Positions 13,301-28,300 of a stretch of 64,000 nucleotides of DNA are shown here, in pieces. The position numbers were made by a program, and so were the translations under genes. The notes under the pieces are model-generated. The model ran no database searches, was not told where the DNA came from, and worked only from the letters and a program-made list of their open reading frames with translations. Every line of letters starts with the position of its first letter. Position 1 is the stretch's first letter. This DNA is from Rhyacichthys aspro (taxonomy: Eukaryota > Chordata > Actinopteri > Gobiiformes > Rhyacichthyidae). The stretch covers positions 8,000,256 to 8,064,255 of the forward strand of contig CM072155.1 in NCBI GenBank assembly GCA_036850595.1, given 5' to 3'.

Positions 13301-16300
13301 CAGCAGTCAGGCAATTCAGTCAAATCTGCTGAATCACACGCTAAAAATATGGAAAAAGCATTGTCTTTTATCCAAGGTTAGGCTCCTGCTGTGTACAGTT
13401 TCTGAAAGTGAGGCTGAAATATTTCTGTCTAGTCTCAGATGTATTCGATCCTGGTCTGTTCTCCTTTTGTATCTTTCTTGTATCTGCATTTCAACAGTGT
13501 TGACTTTCCTGTATCAAATAGCAAACTAAATGTAGGTCAGCTCACGGGTCAATATGGACTCAGATGTATATGGATTGTCTCTAAGCGTTAGCGCTGCGAT
13601 TAACTAATAATTGTCCATACTGTACCACCTCTCATGTCCTAATAAGCTGGGATAGGCTTTAGGTTGTAGGACTGTAACATAAAATGATACCGTTAACTTT
13701 GTTAATTACAGACATTTTGGATCTATGCTCAGTTTATTATGCTCAGGATTTATCACTACTAACTCTCCCAACTGGCTCTTGAAGTGATAACATGCTTTCA
13801 ATTTTTATCTTAAAAGAAACCAGCTGAGAAGAATGTGAGAGAAAAATAGTGAAGCTTTTCATCAAACGTGTCGTGTTTGTAGTTCTCGAGGGGCTAATTG
13901 AGTTTAGGACCTCGACAAAGATCCTTTCATCCAATTGTATTTTATATTGAAGTCTTTTTTTCCACACTGGCTCATTTGCATAAACAAAGAGTGAGCAAAG
14001 ACTAAATTGTAGCACAATGTGCTAGAGATTTAAACTGAAGAGTGATTAATGAAATACTCTGAAGCAAAAAGGAGCATTGTGCAAATCTTTGTAGTATACA
14101 CTTTATCTAAATGGAACATAACAGTCAGCATTATGTTTTCAATTGTTTATAATGTGTCAAAATAACAGTCCTTGCATTTTTATTTATTAAAAAATAGATA
14201 TGAAACGCTCCATAGAACCAAGAGGAAGTGCCACGACTTTCTACTCTTCATCTTGTACAACTGCCCAGAGAAGACAAACTGAAAATTTTGTTTTTAAATC
14301 TATAAAGTGAAATTCTTATCTGAATCATTGCTATGAGATCTGTTCATACACAAAAAAGAGGGACGTGTAGTGTGGAATTGCAGTACACAATATCATCAAT
14401 AGATGGACAATGCACCTTAGAAGTAAAGTAGCGATAAATAATCACTGATTTCTCGCTAATAAAGTCTGAATGAGACACTATTAGCCAGAAACCTGAAAAC
14501 CATTATACTGTAGACTGAAAGTGACATGAGTTTCAAAAAGTTGCAATTAATTATGTATGTGTAATGTAATGAAAGCCCGTCACAGTTATTATTGGAAGTA
14601 CACTTGTGAATGAAAGAGCCCTAAAAGTGACCTTATATCCACTTTTGCCCCTCAGAGACTAAAAACTTTGATACTTAGAAGCTTGTTCCTTATAAATATT
14701 CAGGTATGATAATCACAAAGAGGTTATTGGGTTTGGGATTCCACAGGGACTAAGCACAGATGGACAGTTTATGCAGTATGTGTATATTGGAAAGATCAAA
14801 ATTACACTTTAAGATATGATGTGTTTGAAAGGAGATGAGTTGTCATCATGACTAGGGGAATATATAATCCATGAAGTTGAAACAGACAAGAAGGACACCA
14901 TCTGGACTCTCTTTTATATCACTGCGTGGACAAGGACAAGGCCAGCACAACAAAAATGATGCAGAAAGCCAGGCCTGGGGAAAATTACAAAGGACAAGCT
15001 TTTGGGCTACATTTTACATTGAGCTAATGTGGAAAAAATTTAAAGAGTCAGTCTGATGCAAGGTCATTAAGGTCTGGGTGTTATTCATGAAACGGCTAAC
15101 GCTGCTGTGAATTGTGGCGTGTCTTTATTGGCAACGCTGTTTATTCCAAGACAGTTGTTCAGGGTCATTTGACAGGAAAGCAGTCCTGCGGATATTAACT
15201 GTCATATGTCGTAAATGATGCCACTGTGTTTCCTCTGCTGACCTTGCAGAGTGAATTTACCCAGGGAAAACAAATGAAACCACACTCCGCTGCACCGTGT
15301 CGCGCTGTGTCGTGGAGTGTTGCATAATTTTAAGCTGTCATATATCATGCCTATGATTTTTTCAATATATGAGTGGACAGGATAGTTTAATTTATTCACT
15401 ATATGCATAAAGCGTCTGTCGAACAATACTTGGCGGTAGTAAATAAGGCTGGTCAACTTACTGAAAATAAATTAAAGCCACACAGAATCTTTCTGGGGGG
15501 TAGGGGTTTCAATTTCTCAATACTGTGATTGACTGCACTTTCTGGGTTGACAATGCCTGGTTCAGTAAAGTATTAGAAAGGGGCACAGGTTGTTGTGAAT
15601 GCATATTTTGAAGAAAAGTAAAAATATGCTATATAAAATACATAAAAAATGCAGACTTAAATTCACTCCAAGAACCAAGACATTGGACCTTGAAACTTGC
15701 ATGTATGTGCTCTGTGGAGCTAGCAGTTGTTACCAATGTTGTAACTTAAGTATATTTAAATTTAGAACTGCATGGCTTTAAACCACTCCACAAACTACAA
15801 CAGCCTCAAAGGATCAAAACTCAAACTTCCCAATATTTTCCCAATTTCAAGACACAGTTAAGTTTCAAACTTTGAGGACAAAATACATTATTTCAGGACA
15901 TATTAATTCTTCTTCTTCAAACTGGTGTGCTGAAAATGTCCTACTGTAGGGAATAACTTACCTGTCCTTAAAAATCTATCTATAGATCTTTTTCAGAATG
16001 CTCAAATAGATGTCTATGACTAATAGAAAATAGAGAATATGGGTGCAGCTTAAATGTTTTTGATGTTCATTTATTTGATTGTTTCTTCTCCATGTGAGAC
16101 AGAGCTGGAAGAGCGTCCGCAGAGCAGCTTTAGTGTGATGCAGATGCCCTCAGACACTGAGCCAGAAAAAGCTGCTGTGAAGGTACCAGTCACCCACGCA
16201 AAACTCACCAGGCTTTACAGTGACACGCAGCACGTGAGCGCATGTTTGTGCATTTTACATGTGTGTGTCCCTAAATCTAATGTGTCTTTATAGCTCAGTG

Positions 16301-19300
16301 CCCTCGACCTGTTTGTCTGATTGTGTAATGCATTTTCCTGTATGTGTTCATGTTGCTAAAGAAGCGCTCATGCTTATCGCTGTGTGTTTAAGGAATCTCT
16401 GTGCGTAGCATATTCCAGTAACGATTGACCCTCGGCTCTCCACATTGACGAATCCGTGTTGCTTTAAATGCCTGTTACCATGGAAACAGGCAGCCGGTAC
16501 CTAGGTCTACTCCGCACACAATGCTGCCTCCCTGTCGTTTTCTGTCACTTTCTCTTGTTCCATCCCCACTGTGCTCTATCCACCACTTACCCAATTTTCC
16601 CCCCTCTTTCTCCTCTTCTCATTCTCTCCGTCTTGTACCTCCATTTTCATTCATTCATGTCAGCTGCACTCCCCCATCCCGCCCTCCCCCGGCGCGCTGC
16701 TTTTTTCACTCTTCCCCTTCTCATTCAGGCTGACGTTTTTACCTCTCTCAATTCATTCATGTCAACCTTGCCGCTACTCTGTCACATCTCTGTCTCTCTG
16801 TCTTTTCATCACTCCCAACGCTTGTCACGTCATCCTTTTTTTTTCTATCGGTTCATCTATCTTTGTCCAACAGCCCTTCACCTTCTCTAACTCTTTATTC
16901 TTTGTGGGAGGATCAAACTCAAATTGATAAAAGGCCACAGATGCAAATAGAAACCATATCAGGAGCCAAGGGTTGCCCAAGTAGAGTGAATTAGACTAGT
17001 GAGAAAAGCTATTTGTAAACATCTGTATTGGATTTAATGCAGTCAGGTATATATGAGTAGGTCTTTTTTTTTTTTATCAATGTTTAGACTTATAAATTGT
17101 GTTGAACGCTAATAAGTTAAACTAATTGTTGAGTCGTTTTGTGAACAGTGGCATTAACGTTCTAAATTACCCAGTTGAAAGAGCATTACACAACAATTAC
17201 CTTTTAACTTTTAAATGGGACCATTCGAGGAGCACAGGAATGCTGGAAATTAATTTATTTTGCGTCTTATGAAGCCCTATTGAATCCACTGATCTTTATA
17301 GTTTTTAGTTTAGTGTAAATTAGCCATTGTACAGTAACCTAGTGTCAGTGTGGATGCAATCTGGTGAACTAACAAGGCTAAGAAAGCATTGCACATTGTA
17401 CATAAGCAGTCTATGGTGTCAATCAAAAAGAAAACGTTCCTAATTGTAGTATGCTTCTAAACATATGAATGTCTTTCTCACAGTACTTTAGTTTTCCATG
17501 AGACAGGCATTATTGTGGCAGAGGGATCCATGGCTGTAGGTCTGCTGGGTGGAAGAGAACCAGATAATACTGGAAAACTGACAGACCTGGCTCCCTCTAT
17601 GTCTCTCATCAGACATGAGAAAGACTTGCTATTCCCCTGGAAGAGGATGGATGGACTTACAGACCTATACATCTGTCTCAAAATGATAACAGTGTAATGT
17701 AATCATGCTCTCTGTAGAGTACTTCAAACAGACATGTTAAAAAAAGACCCTAACACCATAGACTGCTTATATACAGCTGCACACTACAGGTTTGTTGACA
17801 ACACACATTTACTCTACTCGACCTTGTGACACACACATATATTATATAAGACTCTATTGTGCTTTGTGATTCATTTTATGTTGCTATCCCCATTTTCTTG
17901 TCTTATTTCTTATTATATAATTTTTTTTTATTGCATTTCAGTTATATATCGTTTCCCGTAGCATTGTTCAGTTCCTTTTAGTCTCACTTCACTGTGGCCT
18001 ATAAATGGTCAGATTTACATAGGCCTACAGAAGCACAGCTGATATAGAAAACAGGTGCGGCGTCACATTGTGGCCTCACCTTGCCGAAGCTGCCCTTTCC
18101 CAGCACCATCAGGAAGTTGAAGTCGGCCAGCTTCACGCGATCCTGGTTGCCATTTGAGTCGAACCGAGATGCCGCGTTGGCTGCCTTGCCTTCTGTGTTC
18201 TTGCCTGGACCAATCTTGGCTCTCTGAAAGATGAACAAAAAAAATCTGATTATATTTTAAAAGCAGAAAGTTATTAGCCATCGCGCTTGTTCTAAAATAG
18301 GACTTCAATCTCCCATACTTTCCCTAACCAATATGGCCTCCTGTGCCACTCATTTCATTCAAGTCCATCTCTTCATTTGTTTCTGTCCTTCATCCACTCC
18401 CCAACCTTAACTTTAAAAGGCTCTGCACCTTTCAATACTTCACGTTAAATATAATAAACCTACTGTAGGTCATAGTCACCATTAATTCATGTCTGTCACT
18501 ACCACTTCCCCATCTTCCACCTTTCATTTTAACTCAATTTATTCATCTCTGCTTCAGCTTGCTCTCTTGTCCTACCTCTGTCATAAAAAACTATTCCTCA
18601 TTTAACTTCACAATGACCTTCAACCACACTCTTGTATTAACACAAAAGAAAAAGTAGCATTAAATGGAACTGCATATTTTCTTATAAATCTTTTCTTGCT
18701 GATCCAGCTAATGCTCTGTTCATTTCCTGTGCCCTGCGCTGCTCGCTGCAGTAATTGCTCCCGTCCCTTACAATCTGACAGAGTGAAGCGTCTCACTGCT
18801 GTTTGTTTGTGTGTGCGCCGTGTGTGATGCAACCCTTACACTCGTCAATGGATAAAATGCTCTATCTTTCTCCATCTGTTCTGACATAAACACATTCACA
18901 GTGTGCAGTGGAGGAGGTATTTGTGGGCAGTGGACCATGCTGAGGGCAATGCTTTCACAGAAAAATGCACCTCTCTATGTATCTTTTTTCTCTTTGTTAC
19001 ACAAAATATAAACAAACAGGCTTCAGTGAAGACATTGTAGAATTAGCATTGTAGGAATGCGCTGCAATAAGTGACGAGACAGCAAAATATCTTCTGCCTA
19101 ATCCAGCGACAAAGAACCATACACCACTAATATGTGCATAATTATTTACTGTGAATGACCATGCTAAAGGGATTATATAGTAATGTTTTGTAACTATTTA
19201 TGTATTTATTGTACATTTTAGAAAAGAACCCAAAGAGAGGAATTCTATGAGTTTACTTTAATTTGTCAAACTATCAACTAAACCAACAGACTTTAATCAA

Positions 19301-22300
19301 TCTTCACATTAGAAATGAACGTCCCATTGGTACCAGGATGACGGCAACTGAGGCTCAGAACTGCAGTGGCACATGACTCCATCTAGTGGCAAAAAGTGAT
19401 ATAACAGGCTTCCCGGAGTGGCACTTTTTGAGTTTTCTGCCTATAACTATGTACAAAGTATAATAACACACTTTTCTAATATAATATCTTTAAAGACAAA
19501 CAACACTCCTTTAGGATATTTAAAAACAAATACAAAACAGTTAAAGCATACATTATTACAAAAATACATTCATTTATTTTTTCTGCCACAACTTAGATAT
19601 TCCGTCTTCATGAAAAAACAGTATTATAAATACAACTGCATAATGGGCATTAAATATGGATTTCCTGAATGCACTGAATTAAACAAGGACAATTCTGACA
19701 TGAAGAAGGTACAGATGTCCTGTTACCAGAGAAGAATCTCTCAGTCTGTCTGTATCTGTGTCTATGTCTTTCGACTGTCGCACTCACATCTCTCAGGGCC
19801 AATCGCCCCAGAGGTTGTGTGTGTACAAATGTGCGTGAAAGGCTGTCCCCAGAGAGTGAGTTTCAATGAACGTCTGAGGACCATGACCTTGAGGAGACGG
19901 AAAGAGAGAAAACAGACCGAGAAAGCGAAAAACACAGGGGGCATAGAAGGTGACATTGGGACAAAACTGAAATAAAAGAGAGACAAGGAAGGGACACCAG
20001 ACACTTTAATGAACAGACCGGAATTACAATCACGCAGCTTTTAGTGAATATAAATGAAAAAGCAGATTTACACATGCTGGAAATCTGTCATTGGTCCAGG
20101 TCGAATCTGTCATTAAAATTGTCTTGTGTGATCAGATCACAGTGGCCAGACTTAATGCCAAATGTGGACATCCTCAGTGAGTCATAAATGCTGCCTTTGA
20201 TCTGATCGGTCAGGATGAGTTAGGACACCTGAACCAAATCCCAGTGTGACTTGATAGTTATTCCGCTTTAACTAAAACAAAATTAAAGCCATTAACCATA
20301 TTACGTACTGAGGGAGACACTGCCACCACCAATACTCATACTCACATATCAATATCAATAAAATGTCTCATAGTAAGACGACCTTTTTCTGTCCTCTTTA
20401 CTGTGTTCAGTGAAGGGATCACCTGAACATGGCTAATATGAGGCCTGCATGAAGATGGTAAAAGTAGACCAGAGGTGTATTGGTAGGAAATGCAGCATCT
20501 GTCAAGTGAAGTATTTCATGAGATGGTCACTGACAAAAAGATTCCCGGTAGAAATAAAAGTTGTGTTTCCTCATCTTCATCCCACATCCCAACGTTGCCA
20601 TGTAACTGTGAATAACTGTTGCCATGCAGCTTGGTGTACACAAGCAAGAAGGAATGGAAAAGGAAGGAAAATGGGGAGGCTGAGAGCTAGGTTTTCTTTC
20701 CTCTGCCAAGTGTGTTAATGAGTGGCCTACTGGTCAGCCACACACACATACACCCTTACGCACACACGTGTGGACCTGTGGAGTGCCAGACCGGATGGCA
20801 CTATAAGAGCGCCTGCCAACTGCTAACAGCTCTCCCAGAGAGGCTCTCACACTCACATTGAGAAGTACAGAGCCTTGACACATTTACATACACTTTCACA
20901 CAGGAAACACATAAACACACACCTCAAATTTCTGCCGGAACTCCTCGTTGCCCTCTTCTCCCTCTGCAGGGACAGGAACGTTGAAATACTCGCCCTCTTC
21001 CTGGGAGAGCAGCTTAAACCTAAAGAGAGACAATATTCACAGTTTAATCGATTCTCACTGAGCTCATATAGTTTAACTTCGGCCATTAGCTCAATAAAGT
21101 GTGCAGTTAGTGCAACAATTTAAAGTCATAAAGAATAACCATTATCAACTAATGTACTCCTCTTCATGGTAATACAGTCAAACTTGGCAGAGATAGGCCC
21201 AGCATGGAAGCCTCCCTTTTGCATAATCAATATAGTATACTGTAATTTATATTCATATAAACTCCATATGAGGCTTCATCAACATACTTTATCTGCAGAA
21301 TATGCCATGTTAGCATTTCATTTAAAAAAAAGTCAACGTATTCTCCCCAACATTTGTTCAAAACTACTGAACTAAGTAGGGTTGAGGTGCATTGAACACA
21401 ACTGCACTTTAAGGATAAAACTAAAGTTCATAATGGCATTTCTCCACCTCATACACTGGCATCTCTTTAAAAGCCTTGACAGGGCAGCGTCAGCAAAAAG
21501 ACGGCAAGAGAGGAAGATAGGACAATGTAGAGCCTGATTAGAAAAAGAAAGAGCAGAGATAAAGAAGCTGAGATAAAGAGACATGACGTGCATTTGCTTT
21601 GGCGTAAAAGTCTCAAATGTTTTTTAGTGCAGTAATGTTCAAGGTCACCTTCAGTCTCCTCCACTTTTTTCTACTCTTTTGCATTGTTTTTTAAACATGG
21701 TCTGCTTTCACCTCACCATCCATCCACTCCCTGTTTGTGGAGCTCCGAGATGCCAAAGGACAGAGATCCCATGAAGTCGTTGCGGCTCGTCAAGTCCCAG
21801 TCCCACACCTCCACAGACAGACGCCGGTCCTTGTCGTGCTCTTTCAGGTGGCTGTGACATAAAAAAGCACAGTCAGGGTAAAGTAATGGCTCAGACTGAT
21901 TTTCATAGAGCACATATTGGACATAGGAAAACTCACAAGGAAATGATCTATGCACTAAAGCAATAATTGTTAAAGGATGCCAATACGTTTTGTCGTCATG
22001 AGGCTGAAGTTCATGCTGTTGATTTGGAAATAACTTGTTGTCATGGATACATACAGTTTTTCGAAAGACGAGAAGGCAGCAAACACTGGTGTGTGGGTCA
22101 TTAGCTTCAGAAGTATCAGAGGTACAACACAACCCATGCAATTTAGAACTAGAAGAGGCTCTGCAGCTTTTTCAAGTGTCCATTAAGTCTTTCCAAAACA
22201 ACAGAGTAGCATAAATGACACAGGAAAATGAAACACATGTGTAGGTGGTCTGTAAGTAGCTCTAGTAACTCCAAACTTTCTATTTTTGGCGCTTAATGAT

Positions 22301-25300
22301 ATCACACAAAAACTGAGGTGGAAAAAGGTGGCCTTATTGGTAGGCTGTTGTAAGTTTGAAATGGTTTATTTAATAGTATGCTTCATTTTATGTAGAGATA
22401 ATATCATTTGCACTGCTTCCTGTCATGATCTTAGATGCTCAAAAATGCAAATCTCCATCTTCCCCCAAACAAACACTGATGCGGCCTATTAAGCACGTAA
22501 ATGGAGCCAAGAGCAGGAAACGACCCCAAAAGCAAGGTTTTATAAATATAAGGAGCCAGATGTTTTTATCTGAGTGCCAGCGGTTACACATGCTTGGAAG
22601 ACCAGGCATAATGTGACGCTCTGAAGACACCGCAACGAGAGAGAGGAAAAGAACACAGGCAGTCGAGATGAAAGAAACAGAGATAAACCGGGGAAGTAAA
22701 GGGGGGAAGAGAAAAGCAGTGTTTAATTATTAACAAAACACAAATCCACTAAACATGGTGTGAAAAGAGCTTACAATTTAAAGGTCTCGTTCCAGGTGGG
22801 GTTGAGGCAGCACTTGACGGTCTTGGTCTTCTGTTTGGTCTCATTGCGTGGGTCTGGGATCAGTTTGAGCTTCACATAGGGGTCTGAGAGTCCGTTGGGG
22901 TCCATAGGGACAAGGTTCCTGGCCTCTTTGACTGGAGGAAAAGAGAAAGGAGAAAATTTGCATAATTAAAACAGAGTAAACAAAAAACTGTGTTTTCAGT
23001 GTATAATCACACCTCTATTCATTTAAAGCCCCATAGAATTCTGTGTAAAGAATCATTAGTTTCTTTACTTCTTGTTCTGGTTCAAGTACAACAGAGTGGA
23101 TAAACTGAACACTGCTGATAAAGACACAATCATTTTTTAAAAACATATTGTTGCAACAAATACTTCGGATATTTATGAACTAAATTATTGACCCTGCAGA
23201 ATGCCACAGCTGTTCACATCTTTGCCAAAAACATCAGAAAACAGACCCCAAACTCCAGGGTAAAAACAGCTGATCATCGGAAAAATTCAAAATACTGCAG
23301 CATTTCTTTCTGGTGTACAGTGGTCCCTCGTTTATCGCGGGGGTTACGTTCTAAAAATAACCTGCAATAGGTGAAATCCACGAAGTAGTCAGCTTTATTT
23401 TTTACAATGATTATATATGTTTTAAGGCTGTAAAACCCCTCACCACACACTTTATACACTTTTCTCAGACAGGCATTAACATTTTCTTACATTTCTCTCT
23501 TGTTTAAACACTCTCAAAGTTCAAACCTTAGCATCTTCCTCTGCCTTTTGGGTGCGACCGCAGGTGCCTTTGTCGGTGCAGAACGTTTCGTCGACATTGT
23601 GGGTTTTGTCGGGGAGAAAACTTACAAACATACAGCACTTCAGAGTCACACTGCTAGCGATCGAACATTTATGTCAATTTGGCAAACCGAACGCATTACT
23701 GTACAGGAGACACGGCACGGAGGAGATTCATTGACAATGGTCTACAGTCCTTTAGCCAATCAGGACGCAGAACACAATGCGCGAGTTCTCCCTTAGCCAA
23801 TCAGGATGCAGAACACAATGCGCGAGTTCTCCCTTAGCCAATCAGGACGCAGAACACAATGTGTGTTGTAAAAAAAAAAGCATGCAAAATTGCACTAAAA
23901 AAATTCCGCGAAACAGCGAGGCCGCGAAAGGTGAACCGCGTTATAGTGAGGGACAACTGTATTTCTACTTAGGAATACTACTGTATTACTAATCTGTTGT
24001 TGAATTTGTTAAATATAACAGTATCCCATTATAGAGTGTGTGTCTATTCTATATTCTCTGTTCTATTATGTCAATAATGCAGCAGGGCCAAAATTATTTT
24101 AGGGCCCTCTTCTGCTCATTTTGACAATAAAAATACAAGTGTGTTACATGAAATTGAATTGTACCAATTGTACCATCAAAGCTATATGTCCATCTTAGAC
24201 CTTTTGTACTAAACTCATGCCCCTTAAAACGTTTAAGAGGATTAATATGCAAAATCATTATTATAAAGCGACAAACAACCTAGCACAGTCAACCTTATGT
24301 CAATGCACACACTTAACCCCTGGAAGTCTACGAGGGGCCGCCACTTCTGTCCATAATGACCATGTAGACAGATGAAGGTTGCCAGTTGCAACACTAATCC
24401 TCCTTTTGTGGCCGTCCGTTATTGGGCTGTAATTGTATTCCGCTGGCATCAAATCCCCTGTGATTGCATTCGGAGTGTGTGTAAATGCTGTGCGTATGTG
24501 TGCAATTATTGTTGCTGGTCAAGTTGTGAGGTCACATCCAATTACCAGAGGCAGGATTGGGGTGGTGCTGCTGCGTGTTATGCCGCGTGTCGGGAAAAAC
24601 ATTCAAGAACAACACACAAAAGAATAATTCAATAACACAGACGCGGTGTTAAATGTTACTGCTGTGACACAATAAAGTGTAATGCAGCTGTTTTTAGGCA
24701 GGAGTTGCAATGAATTTGACGGATGGGGCTATGATTACTGAAGGATAATCACAGTATATATAATGCAAAAATAAGCTGAGATGGCAACATATTTTCTTCT
24801 TTGTCCCGGCTTATTGTAGTAGACGATTTAAAATAAGCAATATTGTGGGATAGTATCGTAGCTATAAATATACATAGAATTACACCATCCTCACACTTCT
24901 TTTCTGTAACAGCCAGGCCAGTTTCCAAAGTATCAAATGTTATTTTACTTGCCACTCAGATCCCCTTCAGACCTTGCATTTCAACCTATCTTCTCTAAAT
25001 CCGGACACACACCTTCCCATTTCATATGCATTCATAAGACAGATAGATTTATCTTCACTGTCCTATCTCTCATGTAAAATGATCTATTATGTTGCATAGA
25101 TGCCACTGCTTTACTGATGTTTTACTGTTACTAATGTTAACAACATGGCATTGCTCTGATTGGATAAAACTGTGGTTCCTCACAGATGTTAAAACCAATC
25201 ACCAGCCAGTACCTGCTCTTTGCAATGGTTATCTATGGAAGCCCTCCCAGGTGGTACTGTGGAACAGACCATCTGTCTTGTCAGGTTAATGAGTGATCCA

Positions 25301-28300
25301 ATGTGGCGTCTCTCAGTGCAAGCCATCATCCATTCACATCTCCACAGAGATCTGAATACTTAAGTTCTGACTACTCTTTCTGGCCTTTAATGCTACATCT
25401 GAAGCGGGTCATAGAGTCTGAAAAGAAAATGTACAATTGGAAAAGTGAATAACTATGTAACATTAGTTAAATAAGTGATATTTCTTCCATGATGCGCATT
25501 CGTTAAGAGCACAAGCTTACGTATGTACACTTGCAAATACTGCTATATGCTGTATACTATCTACGATGGTTTACCTTACTTACTATTCTATTTTACAACA
25601 AAAGAGGGACTGATCGGCCTGAAGTACTTAAGTAGAATCTCTGAGTTTTAGTTTTAGGGGATCTTGCAGTGTGAGAAAACCCCCATGAAGTGAGCTCATG
25701 CTGTTAAACGGGCTACGCTACGGTAAGCTCAGAGAGGTTAACCACAGCACAGACCCGAGGACCAGCCGTAAACCCTCTGTGGAGCAGGTCAATAAATATT
25801 AGATGACGCCTGTTAAAGTGACCATCAAATGCTGGTTGAGCGGGAGCTATATAGAGGGTAGCATGCCAAATAGTCTCACAGGACACATGCGAGAAAGAAG
25901 ACAAGTGAACATTTTTGTGTTTGTGTGTAAGCAGTGGTGATGCTTTTTTGTCTAAGCCTGGGGATGCATGTGTGAAGTTCTTCACGGGTGCATTCAGTAG
26001 GTGCTAATTGTACTAAGGGCTGTGGTCGGAACGTGTGTATGTAAGACAGAGAATGAAAGATAACGAGTATATTTAAGTCTACAGGGAGGCCGGGTGGAGA
26101 TAAGAGTGCAGTAACAGCAGAATACTCTATGTGCAGAGCAGCAGCAGCGGCGGCGGCGGTGCTTTAGCGTGGGTGTAGGCACAGCGCCTTCCTCGTGTGA
26201 AATGCTCTCCGGAGCCTTCAGACCCAGGCTCTTATGGTCCGCACATGTGATTAAAACCACAAGAAAATAGCTGCATTAGCACACGACCAGTAACAAAGGC
26301 AATAAGTATAGGTGCGACAATCAATGTTTTATTCTGTGCTATTTGGTCATGCACTGTATCTACAGTGTTGCAACAGTTGAGAGTGACGCTGACTGTTGAA
26401 GCTGTTCAGACCTGGCACTAAAATGCATCCTCATTGATTGCATAATAAGTGGTCAGTGTTAATAGTAAATGTTAACACGGTCAATGAGTCCTGAATGAAG
26501 CTAATTAATCAGTCAATCTAAGAATGCATTCGGAGGCAGCCTTGGACATTTATGATTGATGATCTCTGCAGGAGTGATAATAGGAAGTATCATATAATTA
26601 TATGAGTAACACGTTTTATATGAAATGTTTGGCACATTGTTTTGGCATTAATAAATGTGTGTTAGTGACATGACAGTAATATATGGCCATTGTTTTCCTG
26701 GTCGAGAACTTTAAGTACATTGATGTTATTTACACTAATAATATCAAAATACATGAATGAGTAAAAGTTACACTCATAATTTATCACTGGCATGATGAGT
26801 GGCAATGTCACCTCACAGGCAGAAGTTGGACCCAAAGTCACAGTTGAACTTAATAGTAGATGTGTCCATTAAATCAAGAGCACTTTGTTTCTGAGGTGTC
26901 ACTTTTGATGTTTGTGTTGAGTAAAATTATTTTAAAGTAACTGTATTTTTACTATTACTGATTTGGCTTAATGATGTCAATGGTTAGTTATGCGTTAGTT
27001 TAAGTGACTTCAAATAGCTCCACTGGTCACACATGCAAAGTCTAAATGTCTGAAACATGAAGCAGCTCTTAATGAAGTAACCAACACCTTCAAATCCCTA
27101 CAACTGGAATTTACAGCATTGATTTAAAAAAGCTGCAATAATAGTTCATTATGATTGTGTCAGTGACAGTTTTATCCAGGTGAACTTGTTTATTTGCATA
27201 ATCAAGAAAGAATGAGCCATAAGAACCTCCGCAAATTAGTACTGCATAATTTATCACTCATACATCATTATACCAATATGATCAAGCACAATATCTATGT
27301 CTCAAAGGCTGCTTGAATTACAATAATGGTACAGTATGATATTCCTTGTACCAGGCACTTTGCATGTCAAGTGTCCATCTTTAAATGCTTCCAATCAGAT
27401 AAAACAAGTGGAGCTGACAGCTTGTGCCGGCTAAATATACTGCAGGGATAGTACTACTAAAACGTTTGTGTCATTGAACTCTGTCGTCGTAACATTTAAT
27501 AACAATTTACAGCGCGCCGAGAAAAACTTAAGACAACGGTAAACCAGCGAGAGTCACCATTCAAAGTACTAGTCCTTGAGCCAAACTGCTGACTCCTCAT
27601 ACAGGCCCAAGGGTGCTGTTTTCCACTAACCTCTGATCTCCAGTTAATGTGGAGGGTTGTGACTTACTATTGATCAGTATATTAGCGGTGAGCGTGCTCC
27701 GCAGCTTTGTGAATGACTAATTGTAGCAGCCATTTTTTACCAGCTCCTGCTACGTTTCACTAATCGTTCCCAACGGTTCCACAGTTCAACCTCTGTGCTG
27801 CATTTTTCTCTTCCTCCTGTTGTAACCGAGCTGAAGACGGCTACACACTGACCCCTGTGGAACAAAATAAGTACTGCACATTTTGCTGCATCTCACCATT
27901 GACTGTCAACCATGAAAAAACGAGGACGATTTTATTACATGCTGCTAAAGATATCATATTTTTTAGGTTGGAGGAGCCGTGCTGCATTCTTCCATACTGC
28001 GCTGTTACATTTGCCTCCGCTGCGAGTGTGTGATAAGTCAACTTGCTTATCATTTCCCACAGTAAGTCCCAGCTAATGAGAAGTGCACAAGCGTGGGAAC
28101 CAAAACGTGAGAAGAAAGTAGAAAGGAGTGAAAAAGATAAGAGGCATACAGACATGAAACATTCATAAATGGCACTCGTCTCTTCTCTCTAATTTAAATA
28201 TATAAATCTTTTGTGTGCTGAGTCTGTAAATTAAGCCTCAAAATGTAATCTAATAGCAATTTTAGGCTCAAGAATTTGCAACGTAAATGTATTTAAGCCT

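Noticed and set aside
16468..16927. Overlapping 140- and 118-codon open frames on the plus strand
   Set aside because: They come from the C/T-rich stretch of intron 9. All three frames are open and rich in Ser, Pro, Leu and Phe, which is a composition effect.
19377..19391. CTCF-like word in intron 8 (CCACTAGATGGAG on the minus strand)
   Set aside because: It misses part of the core. The ctagtgg type of word also recurs at other places in the window (for example 3208 and 59088) and may be a repeat remnant, so it is not called as a site.
19418..19975. 185-codon open frame on the plus strand
   Set aside because: It lies wholly in intron 8, opposite to the gene. The protein has no recognisable domain and its composition follows the AT-rich DNA. 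It looks like a chance frame.
23500..23992. Open frames inside the pogo-like MITE
   Set aside because: They follow the tandem repeat and the element ends, and show no transposase motif such as a DDE region or helix-turn-helix.
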